In this document: one piece after another, positions 1 to 5,554 of the stretch
How the letters are laid out: each line of letters starts with the position of its first letter
Position numbering within the stretch: the stretch's first letter is position 1
Source of the DNA: Candidatus Adiutrix sp.
GTDB taxonomy: Bacteria > Desulfobacterota > Desulfarculia > Adiutricales > Adiutricaceae
Assembly: GCA_031285975.1 (NCBI GenBank)
Contig: JAITVE010000296.1
Span: forward strand, 1 to 8,593
Length of the DNA: 8,593 nucleotides
Reading direction: 5' to 3'
Made by a program: the position numbers and the translations under genes
The notes under the pieces: generated by a model
Databases searched by the model: none
The model's input: only the letters and a program-made list of their open reading frames with translations
What the model was told of the DNA's origin: nothing

Positions 1-43
1 TTCGTTCTGCTTCTGTCAGAGTCACTCTATATCTGGGAGCCAT
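1..43 (-). CDS. IS630-family transposase, N-terminal fragment (cut by left window edge)
   Basis: Only 14 codons lie inside the window. They read M-A-P-R-Y-R-V-T-L-T-E-A-E-R from an ATG at 43 and continue past base 1. This opening resembles the N-terminus of IS630/Tc1-type transposases, whose first domain is a DNA-binding helix-turn-helix that recognises the element ends. The start is supported by a perfect Shine-Dalgarno (AGGAGG on the minus strand, 49-54) five bases upstream of the ATG. The surrounding DNA is more AT-rich than the metabolic genes to the right, which fits mobile DNA. The identification rests on recognising a very short peptide, so the family call is moderate. No terminal inverted repeat or TA target duplication could be placed with confidence. 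Confidence 0.6.
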   Translation of the reverse strand, partial: MAPRYRVTLTEAER

Positions 44-62
44 GGCAACCTCCTTGGTTGCC
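44..62 (-). promoter_or_regulatory. Hairpin covering the transposase ribosome binding site
   Basis: A perfect 7-bp inverted repeat, GGCAACC at 44-50 and GGTTGCC at 56-62 with a 5-base loop, lies immediately upstream of the transposase ATG. In the minus-strand transcript the loop and 3' arm contain the AGGAGG ribosome binding site, and the stem ends one base before the start codon. Folding would occlude translation initiation. Start-site hairpins that limit transposase made from read-through transcripts are known in other insertion sequences. Applying that role here is inference. Confidence 0.5.
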
Positions 63-246
63 TTCAGTATACTACACTTTCATCTATTACGAAAGTTTAA
101 ATGGTACACGGTACTAGCCATTACTTTCAATTCTTGGCTGCTCATCGCTTCATGCTTGCTTTGGCTTAAATGATTTTTACAAAACAGCCCCTAGTCATTT
201 TGACTTGAAGGCGATTTTAGAGAAACAATATTCCGAGGTGACAGCT
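63..246. other. AT-rich intergenic stretch, no gene seen
   Basis: This stretch lies between the minus-strand transposase start and the plus-strand membrane protein gene. It is AT-rich, has no convincing reading frame, and should contain the end of the insertion sequence. A TATACT-like -10 hexamer for the transposase can be read on the minus strand around 66-71, but I see no good -35 partner. No convincing promoter for the plus-strand gene was found either. Confidence 0.4.
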
Positions 247-633
247 ATGACTGATATGGTAACAAAATTTCTAAATAACCCCTTGAATTTACTGATTATT
301 ATAACGAGTTTTTTGTTTTTGCTGGTTGCTGCCCTGAATAGTTATGCCCCACTCAAGTCATTTTTGATAGGCATTTTTGTATTTTTTCCCGCGTTCATAC
401 TGTATAACCTCTTTGCGATTGCGTGTATGCGTTTGGGATTCGTGAACATACCCGGTGTTTTTCTTGGCATGTTCACCACGCTAGGAGTATCTGTTCTGTC
501 ATTTTTTGTCTCATTACGGAACTCTTTGAAGAAAGAAAAAATGATATCCCGCCCAGTTAATGCCCAATGGCGGATAATTGTCGCTCTTCAGGCTTTATTA
601 TTAATACTCTGCGCTTGTCTCTCAGTTACTTGA
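247..633 (+). CDS. Hypothetical four-helix integral membrane protein
   Basis: The product is 128 aa from the ATG at 247. I prefer this start because GAGGTG lies six bases upstream; a TTG in the same frame at 205 would add 14 residues but has no comparable ribosome binding site. I do not recognise the family. Four hydrophobic segments are visible at about residues 13-30, 37-60, 68-90 and 108-126, separated by short loops. A basic loop (R91-N-S-L-K-K-E-K98) between helices 3 and 4 probably faces the cytoplasm, which puts both termini inside or near the membrane face. There are no catalytic or metal-binding motifs and no signal peptide distinct from helix 1. The gene is clearly AT-richer than the hydrogenase and methyltransferase genes and sits beside a transposase, so it may be acquired cargo or a remnant of a transferred segment. 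It could also be a small orphan gene of the host. Confidence 0.6.
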   Translation: MTDMVTKFLNNPLNLLIIITSFLFLLVAALNSYAPLKSFLIGIFVFFPAFILYNLFAIACMRLGFVNIPGVFLGMFTTLGVSVLSFFVSLRNSLKKEKMISRPVNAQWRIIVALQALLLILCACLSVT

Positions 634-681
634 ATTTCTTACAAAAAACACAATATCTGATTGAAAATAGAATTTTTTCAC

Positions 682-711
682 AAAAAACGCGCCGGAAAAA
701 CCGGCGCGTTT
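682..711 (-). terminator. Intrinsic terminator of the hydrogenase operon
   Basis: A perfect 10-bp GC-rich stem, AACGCGCCGG at 686-695 and its complement at 701-710, has a 5-base loop and gains one further A-T pair at 685/711. On the minus strand the stem is followed by a run of six T (682-687 read in reverse, partly within the stem), the classic rho-independent arrangement. It lies about 45 bases past the hydA stop codon. In the plus direction the downstream sequence is only weakly T-rich, so it would at best be a poor terminator for the membrane protein gene. Confidence 0.85.
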
Positions 712-727
712 CGCGTTTCAGCCGATA

Positions 728-751
728 AAGCCCGCCCTGAGGGCGGGGCTT
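728..751 (-). terminator. Second hairpin just after hydA stop
   Basis: CCCGCCC at 731-737 pairs with GGGCGGG at 741-747 across a 3-base loop, with extra A-T pairs outside a one-base bulge. It lies within six bases of the hydA stop codon and is followed on the minus strand by a short CTTTAT tract. It may act as a weak first terminator or as a 3'-end stabilising hairpin in tandem with the stronger terminator at 682-711. Confidence 0.55.
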
Positions 752-756
752 CGGTG

Positions 757-2541
757 TTACTTCTTCTCGGCCTGGTGGGCCGGGGCGACGTACCAGTGGT
801 TCTTGCCCTGGGTGCTGTAGTGGGTGTGCAGCAGGTGGTGCGATTTCTCGCCCAGGGGCGCGCCCAGGTATTTTTCATACAGGGTCAGAACCTCGGGGTT
901 CTTGTGGGACTGGCGCACCGGCATGGATTTGTCCAGGGCGTAGAGGCCGTCCATGCGCAGGGCCTTGGTTTTGCTGTTGGCATAGGGCTGGCCGCCGCCG
1001 CCCACGCAGCCGCCGGGGCAGCACATCACTTCAATGAAGTGGGCGTCGCACTGGCCGCGGCGGATGGAGTCCATAATCTTGCGGGCGTTGCGCAGGCCGT
1101 TGGCCACCATGATTTTGACCTCGGTGCCCTTGAGGTTCACCGAGCCGGTTTTCATGCCCTGATGGCCGCGCACGGCTTCAAAATCCAACTTTTCCAGATT
1201 TTCGCCGGTAACCACTTCGTAGACCGTGCGGAGGGCGGCTTCCATAACCCCGCCCGAGGTGCCGAAAATGGCCGCCGCGCCGCTGGACTGGCCCATGATG
1301 CTGTCATAGTCGGTTTCCGGCAGGGTTTCGAAGTCGATGCCCGCGATTTTAATCATCCGGGCCAGTTCGCGGGTGGTCAAAACCACGTCCACGTCGCGGT
1401 AGCCGCTGGAATTCATCTCCGGGCGTTCGCTTTCGAACTTCTTGGCCGTGCAGGGCATGATGGAGACGCTGGTGACCTTGGCCGGGTCAACCCCGTAAAC
1501 GCTGGGGTAATAGCTCTTGACCAGGGCCCCGAACATCTGCTGCGGCGATTTGCAGGTGGACAGGTGGGGGATCAGGTCGGGGTAGAAAACTTCCACGAAG
1601 TTGATCCAGCCCGGCGAGCAGCTGGTAATCATGGGCAGTTTGCCGCCGTTGTTCAGGCGGTGCAAGAGTTCGTTGCCCTCTTCCAGGATGGTCACGTCCG
1701 CCGAGAAGTCGGTGTCGAAGACTTTGTCGAAGCCCAGGCGTTTTAAGGCCGTGACCATTTTGCCGGTGGTGATGGCCCCGGCCGGGAGGCCGAATTCATC
1801 GCCAATGGCCACCCGCACGGCCGGGGCGGTCTGCACCACCACGTGGCGTTCGGGGTTATCGAGGGCCGCGAAGACCTGGTCGGTCTGGTCGTTTTCATAA
1901 ATGGCCCCCACCGGGCAGACCGCCGCGCACTGGCCGCAGTAGACGCACAGGGTGTCGATGAGCGGCTTTTCGTAGGGCGTGGTGATCTCGTAATGCACGC
2001 TGCGGTTGGAGGTGTTGATGGCCCGCACGGTCTGGGTGTCCTGGCAGACGGAGACGCAGCGGCCGCATTTGACGCACTTGGACATGTCGCGCACCAGGGT
2101 GTTGGTGTCCACGGTGCGGGGGAATTCGCGGGGCTCCACGGGGAAGCCGGGTTTGTAGATGCCGAACTGGTGGGCCAGGGCCTGGAGCTCGCAGGTCTGG
2201 TTGCGGATGCAGGACAGGCAGTCCTGGGGGTGCTCGGCCAGGATCAGCTCCAGAATCATCTTGCGGATGCCGCGCAGCCGCTCGTTGTCCGTGACCACGC
2301 TCAGGCCTTCCCACACGTCGTTGGCGCAGGCGGCTTTCAGCTTGCCCGCCCCGTCGCATTCCACCACGCACAGGCGGCAGACGGCCCGCACCTGCACGTC
2401 GGGGTGGTGGCAGAGGACGGGGATTTTAACGCCCACCCGGCGGGCGGCCTCCAGAATGGTGGTGCCCTCGGGCACGGTGACGGGAATGCCGTCGATGGTC
2501 AGGTTGACGCTTTTATTCGGATCGGGTTTATGATGGCTCAT
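757..2541 (-). CDS. hydA: [FeFe] hydrogenase catalytic subunit of a trimeric NADH-linked enzyme (HydA/HndD type)
   Basis: This 594-aa subunit reversibly makes or oxidises H2 at the H-cluster in the cytoplasm, exchanging electrons with the flavin subunit encoded upstream. Domains in order: an N-terminal [2Fe-2S] ferredoxin-like domain (C44, C55, C58, C72), a His-Cys3 [4Fe-4S] domain (H104, C108, C111, C117), two ferredoxin [4Fe-4S] motifs (C156/159/162/166 and C199/202/205/209), and the H-cluster domain from about residue 235. H-cluster motifs are L1 TSCSPGW (306-312), L2 MPCTAKKFE (362-370) and L3 EVMCCPGGCVGGGGQP (504-519). Usual ligands are present at C364, C508 and C512. L1 is odd: canonical TSCCPxW has a second Cys where this protein has Ser309. 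The protein ends with the small-subunit-like HHLLHTHY segment and has no extra C-terminal [2Fe-2S] domain. GAGGTG seven bases upstream supports the start. It is the last gene of hydC-hydB-hydA, 16 bases after hydB. Confidence 0.95.
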   Translation of the reverse strand: MSHHKPDPNKSVNLTIDGIPVTVPEGTTILEAARRVGVKIPVLCHHPDVQVRAVCRLCVVECDGAGKLKAACANDVWEGLSVVTDNERLRGIRKMILELILAEHPQDCLSCIRNQTCELQALAHQFGIYKPGFPVEPREFPRTVDTNTLVRDMSKCVKCGRCVSVCQDTQTVRAINTSNRSVHYEITTPYEKPLIDTLCVYCGQCAAVCPVGAIYENDQTDQVFAALDNPERHVVVQTAPAVRVAIGDEFGLPAGAITTGKMVTALKRLGFDKVFDTDFSADVTILEEGNELLHRLNNGGKLPMITSCSPGWINFVEVFYPDLIPHLSTCKSPQQMFGALVKSYYPSVYGVDPAKVTSVSIMPCTAKKFESERPEMNSSGYRDVDVVLTTRELARMIKIAGIDFETLPETDYDSIMGQSSGAAAIFGTSGGVMEAALRTVYEVVTGENLEKLDFEAVRGHQGMKTGSVNLKGTEVKIMVANGLRNARKIMDSIRRGQCDAHFIEVMCCPGGCVGGGGQPYANSKTKALRMDGLYALDKSMPVRQSHKNPEVLTLYEKYLGAPLGEKSHHLLHTHYSTQGKNHWYVAPAHQAEKK

Positions 2542-2557
2542 AGGAGGTCACCTCGCA

Positions 2558-3847
2558 TCAGGCCGCGGCCGCGGCGCCGGAATTGGATTTATCGACATTG
2601 GCCTCGAACTCCTCCTTGAAATGCTTCCAGGCGGTGTTCAGGGCGACGGCCGCACTTTGGCCGAGACCGCAGAAAGACGCCGAGATCATGGTGGTGACCA
2701 GGCGGCGCAGCAGAACCAGGTCGGCGGGCACGGCCGCGCCGGGCTGGGCGAGCTTTTTCAGAATCTTGTAAATCTGCTTGTTGCCTTCCCGGCAGGGAAC
2801 GCACTTGCCGCAGGACTCGTGGAGGAAGAATTCGGTGACCCCCAGGAGGTAGTCGATGACCCCCACGTCCTCGTTCATCACCACCACCGCGCCGGAGCCC
2901 ACCGAGAGGCCCGCTTTGGAGAGTTCCTTGTGGCTGTACACGGTGTCCAGCAAATCCGGCCCGCCGATGGGGCCGCTCTGGCCGCCGAGGTGGAAGAATT
3001 TCAGGCGCTTGCCGCCGGGGATGCCGCCCCCCATTTCAGCGTCATAGATGATTTCGCGCAGGGTGGCTTTGCCCAGGGGCAGTTCCGCCACGGTGCGGTG
3101 GTTGACGTGGCCGGAGAGGCAGACCAGCTTGGTGCCGCCGGAGTCGGGCATACCGAGCGCCTTGAAGGCGTCGCCGCCGCCAATGACGATGTCCGGCACG
3201 CTGCACAGCGATTCCACGTTGTTCACCAGGGTCGGCTGCAGGAACAGGCCCACTTCGGCCAGGTGCGGCGGCTTGATGCGGGGGCGGCCGACCTTGCCCT
3301 CGGTGGAGTTCAGGAGGGCCGAGTTCTCGCCGCAGACGTACGCGCCCGCGCCGGAAATGATGTGGATGTCGTAGTCGAAGCCGCGCCCCAGGATGTTCTT
3401 GCCCAAAAGCCCGGCCCCTTTGGCCAGCATGATGGCTTCCTGCAAAGTCCGCTGGATTTTGCGGTATTCGCCGCGCACATAGATGTACCCGGCCTTGGCC
3501 CCAAAGACATAGCCCGCTATGGTCATGCCCTCGATGAGTTTGAAGGGCAGCTTGGACATCAAAAGGCGGTCTTTAAACGTGCCGGGTTCCCCTTCGTCGG
3601 CGTTGCAGACGATGTATTTGGGCGTTTCCGGGATATGGAAGAGGTGCTCCCACTTTTTCCCGGCGGGGTAGGCCGCGCCGCCGCGCCCCAGAAGCTGGGC
3701 TTTTTTGACTTCCTCAATGACCTCCAGGGGCTTCATGCCGCAGGCTTTTTTCAGCCCGTCATAGCCGCCGATGGCCAGATATTCGTCGATATTAACCGGA
3801 TTAATCTGCCCGGCTCCTTTGGAAACCACTTGTGTTAATTTTGACAT
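2558..3847 (-). CDS. hydB: NuoF-like NADH/FMN subunit of [FeFe] hydrogenase (HydB/HndC type)
   Basis: This 429-aa flavoprotein is expected to take electrons from NADH (or give them to NAD+) through FMN and pass them by Fe-S clusters to HydA. Visible motifs are the glycine-rich GRGGAAYP (54-61), the FMN-binding stretch with NADEGEPGTFKDR (82-94), GAGAYVCGENSALL (166-179), and the C-terminal [4Fe-4S] motif with C346, C349, C352 and C393. It is the size of plain NuoF. The N-terminal thioredoxin-like [2Fe-2S] domain and C-terminal double-[4Fe-4S] ferredoxin domain that enlarge HydB/HndC of bifurcating hydrogenases are absent, and the protein stops in a short alanine tail. Translation is probably coupled to hydC: its ATG lies inside the last codons of hydC (13-base overlap) with AGGGAGG seven bases upstream. 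The family is certain. A non-bifurcating role is inferred from the missing domains. Confidence 0.93.
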   Translation of the reverse strand: MSKLTQVVSKGAGQINPVNIDEYLAIGGYDGLKKACGMKPLEVIEEVKKAQLLGRGGAAYPAGKKWEHLFHIPETPKYIVCNADEGEPGTFKDRLLMSKLPFKLIEGMTIAGYVFGAKAGYIYVRGEYRKIQRTLQEAIMLAKGAGLLGKNILGRGFDYDIHIISGAGAYVCGENSALLNSTEGKVGRPRIKPPHLAEVGLFLQPTLVNNVESLCSVPDIVIGGGDAFKALGMPDSGGTKLVCLSGHVNHRTVAELPLGKATLREIIYDAEMGGGIPGGKRLKFFHLGGQSGPIGGPDLLDTVYSHKELSKAGLSVGSGAVVVMNEDVGVIDYLLGVTEFFLHESCGKCVPCREGNKQIYKILKKLAQPGAAVPADLVLLRRLVTTMISASFCGLGQSAAVALNTAWKHFKEEFEANVDKSNSGAAAAA

Positions 3848-4347
3848 GCCAACGCCTCCCTAAAGCTGGGCAAGCCTTCCCGGTAACTTCTCACCAGGGT
3901 GCTCACTTTTTCCAGAGTCAAATCGCCATAGACCTCGTCGCCGATTTTGGCCACCGGGCCCACATCACAGGCGCCGACGCAGCAGGTGCGGGAGAGGGTG
4001 AATTTCTTATCCAGCGTGGTGCCGCCCATCTGGATGCCCAGAACCTGCTCGAACCAGCCCACCACCTCTTCCGCTTTGGTGAAGTGGCAGGGGGTGCTTT
4101 TGCAGATTTCGATGACGTATTCGCCCCGGGGGGTGGAGCTGAACATGGCGTAGAAGGTAAGAATGTCGTAAATCTTGGACAGGGGCACGTTCAGCACCCT
4201 GGCCGTCAAAGCCGACCAGCGCTCGTCGACATAGTTCGCGCCGGAAGCCGCTTGAATGTCGAGAAGCACGGCAATGAGCTGCTGGGCGTCATTGTCGTAC
4301 TTCTCCATAATTTTCAATACCTGGCCTTCAGTCAGTTGCTCTTGCAT
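3835..4347 (-). CDS. hydC: NuoE-like [2Fe-2S] subunit of [FeFe] hydrogenase (HydC/HndA type)
   Basis: This 170-aa thioredoxin-fold subunit carries one [2Fe-2S] cluster that sits next to the flavin site in NADH-dependent hydrogenases and complex I. An N-terminal helical part (about 1-75) precedes the cluster domain. The four ligands follow the family pattern C-x4-C and C-x3-C: C82, C87, C123 and C127; C122 is an extra cysteine. The length is normal for NuoE. The reading frame stays open upstream to 4473, but I start at the ATG at 4347. GGTGAGGG lies just upstream of it, the protein then begins like family members, and the 42 extra residues would be low-complexity leader sequence. It is the first gene of the operon and overlaps the start of hydB by 13 bases. 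A separate HndB-type subunit, as in tetrameric Hnd enzymes, is not present. Confidence 0.92.
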   Translation of the reverse strand: MQEQLTEGQVLKIMEKYDNDAQQLIAVLLDIQAASGANYVDERWSALTARVLNVPLSKIYDILTFYAMFSSTPRGEYVIEICKSTPCHFTKAEEVVGWFEQVLGIQMGGTTLDKKFTLSRTCCVGACDVGPVAKIGDEVYGDLTLEKVSTLVRSYREGLPSFREALACQN

Positions 4348-4541
4348 ACTTTCCCTCACCTGTGGGGTATGGACTGAAATGATTGGTCTCAGTCCTGATT
4401 TAGGCGGTTTGTCTGCGGCGGAGCGGGTCTTGTAAGTATGGGTGTCAGCCGTCGGCGTTGGCCCGAAGCCCACCTAAACCCATAAAAAACACCCTAATCG
4501 CCGTCACTTCACTTGAAGACGTTATATTTTGGAATACAAAA

Positions 4542-4570
4542 AGATTATCATCCCACCGCCCAAAAGTCAA
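4542..4570 (-). promoter_or_regulatory. Candidate sigma70-type promoter for hydCBA
   Basis: On the minus strand TTGACT (4565-4570) is followed after 17 bases by TAATCT (4542-4547). The overlapping hexamer GATAAT (4544-4549) is closer to consensus but gives a spacer of only 15. Transcription would start near 4535 and leave a leader of about 190 nt before hydC. The call is from sequence match only. Confidence 0.45.
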
Positions 4571-4583
4571 CGACAAAGTGACT

Positions 4584-4611
4584 GCGGCGCTGTCGCGCCG
4601 CCCATTTTTTT
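4584..4611 (+). terminator. Terminator-like hairpin between the divergent promoters
   Basis: GCGGCGC (4584-4590) pairs perfectly with GCGCCGC (4595-4601) across a 4-base loop. CCA and seven T (4605-4611) follow on the plus strand, which is the form of an intrinsic terminator. No plus-strand gene precedes it. A second GCGGCG copy (4612-4617) could pair alternatively with the CGCCGC arm at 4596-4601. Confidence 0.5.
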
Positions 4612-4656
4612 GCGGCGAACCTCTGTTGTTTTGGCAGAATGCAACGTTATCTGGCG

Positions 4657-4685
4657 TTGACAGCTATATAGGAATATGCTATCCT
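4657..4685 (+). promoter_or_regulatory. Candidate sigma70-type promoter for the corrinoid methyltransferase operon
   Basis: A perfect -35 TTGACA (4657-4662) is followed by a 17-base spacer and TATCCT (4680-4685), four of six matches to the -10 consensus. Transcription would begin near 4692, giving an untranslated leader of about 188 nt before the corrinoid protein gene. Confidence 0.6.
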
Positions 4686-4705
4686 GAAAACATAGTAAAT
4701 TGAAA

Positions 4706-4756
4706 AACTTAACTAAGCGATTATCAACAGCAGGATTCGTCTAACTTAACGGTAAG
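4706..4756 (+). repeat. Paired AACTTAAC repeats with small dyads near the transcription start
   Basis: AACTTAAC occurs at 4706-4713 and again at 4743-4750, 37 bases apart. Each copy starts a small inverted repeat: CTTA-AC-TAAG (4708-4717) and CTTA-ACGG-TAAG (4745-4756). They lie about 15-65 bases downstream of the predicted plus-strand start, a usual place for an operator. Function is unknown, and the short arms could occur by chance. Confidence 0.35.
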
Positions 4757-4879
4757 CCGCTTTTTGAGACAGAGAAAATCAATGGTTTGCCGGATGACTG
4801 ACCGCACCGGCCTGACCTTGTTTTGTCCCCGCACGCTTGGCGCGCGCATTGTGTTCCCAACTTTTAGGAGGTAGCCCCG

Positions 4880-5503
4880 ATGCAAGACTTGACCAACGCT
4901 ATGGCTGAAATGATGGAAGATGAGGTTCTGGCCCTGACCGACAAATACCTGGCCGAAGGCAAGCCGCCCCAGGCCATTCTGGACGCCTTTCAGGCCGGCA
5001 TGGCCGAAATCGGCAAGCGCTACGAAGCCGGCGAATACTTTGTGGCGGAACTGATTATGGCCGGGGAAATGATGAACGCCGGTTCGGAAAAAATTAAGCC
5101 CCACCTCAAAGGCGGCCCCCAGGCCGGGCCGTCCAAGGGCCGGGTGCTGGTGGCCACGGTGCAGGGCGACATTCACGATATCGGCAAGAACATCGCGGTC
5201 ACCATTATGGAACTGGCCGGGTATGAAGTCAAAAACCTGGGCGAAGACGTGCCCACGGCCACCATCATTGAAGAGGTGAAAGCCTGGAAGCCGAAAATGG
5301 TCGGCCTCTCCGGCCTGTTGACCCTGGCCTACGACCCCATGAAGGCGGTGGTGGACGGCCTGAAAGAGGCCGGGCTGCGCGATTCGGTCAAAGTGCTTTT
5401 GGGCGGCGGCCAAATTGACGACTATGTGTTGAAGTTCACGGGGGCGGACGTTTACGCCAACGACGCCATGGCCAACGTCACCTATCTGAACGGCCTGAAA
5501 TAA
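4880..5503 (+). CDS. Corrinoid (cobalamin-binding) methyl-carrier protein
   Basis: This 207-aa protein is of the MtaC/MtbC/MttC/MtvC type, which carries a methyl group on the cobalt of a bound corrinoid between two methyltransferases. An N-terminal helical cap domain (about 1-85) includes the Y-E-A-G-E-Y-F and A-G-E-M-M segments typical of the family. The Rossmann-like cobalamin domain follows from about 87. The base-off/His-on signature DxHxxG is D97-I-H-D-I-G102 with axial ligand H99, followed by S144-G-L146 (SxL) and the GGG at 175-177. The length is normal. AGGAGG eight bases upstream supports the start. It is the first gene of a two-gene operon, with the UroD-family methyltransferase 51 bases downstream, so the two are very probably partners. 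The substrate cannot be read from this protein. No reactivating RACE protein is nearby in the window. Confidence 0.93.
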   Translation: MQDLTNAMAEMMEDEVLALTDKYLAEGKPPQAILDAFQAGMAEIGKRYEAGEYFVAELIMAGEMMNAGSEKIKPHLKGGPQAGPSKGRVLVATVQGDIHDIGKNIAVTIMELAGYEVKNLGEDVPTATIIEEVKAWKPKMVGLSGLLTLAYDPMKAVVDGLKEAGLRDSVKVLLGGGQIDDYVLKFTGADVYANDAMANVTYLNGLK

Positions 5504-5554
5504 GCCCGGCAAGAACGCTTTATTATCACCATCAGCACGCAGGAGGCAGCATCC

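Larger units (their letters stand above)
4348..4879. other. Divergent intergenic control region
   Basis: This gene-free stretch separates the minus-strand hydrogenase operon from the plus-strand methyltransferase operon. It holds outward-facing promoter candidates on both strands (4542-4570 and 4657-4685), a terminator-like hairpin between them (4584-4611), a 12-base palindrome with arms CTTCA/TGAAG at 4507-4518, and a pair of AACTTAAC repeats near the plus-strand start. Both leaders would be roughly 190 nt. I see no recognisable cobalamin or other riboswitch core. An 81-codon plus-strand frame crosses the region but has no coding character. Confidence 0.6.

Noticed and set aside
661..1746. 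A 361-codon plus-strand frame opposite hydA
   Set aside because: It starts inside the hydrogenase terminator, the composition is the Ala/Val/His-rich pattern of antisense GC-rich frames, there is no ribosome binding site, and hydA on the other strand has all its motifs.
2621..3838. A 405-codon plus-strand frame opposite hydB
   Set aside because: It is a shadow of hydB. The product has no recognisable domain and shows low-complexity antisense composition.
4348..4473. A 42-residue N-terminal extension of HydC
   Set aside because: The segment is low-complexity and unlike NuoE-family N-termini. The ATG at 4347 has its own good ribosome binding site and gives the normal family length.
4458..4703. 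An 81-codon plus-strand frame in the divergent region
   Set aside because: It starts at TTG without a ribosome binding site, reads through the predicted terminator hairpin and plus-strand promoter, and the product shows no domain.
4692..4879. A cobalamin riboswitch in the corrinoid operon leader
   Set aside because: No B12-box-like core or expected multi-helix pattern could be seen. Only short, weak local pairings are present.
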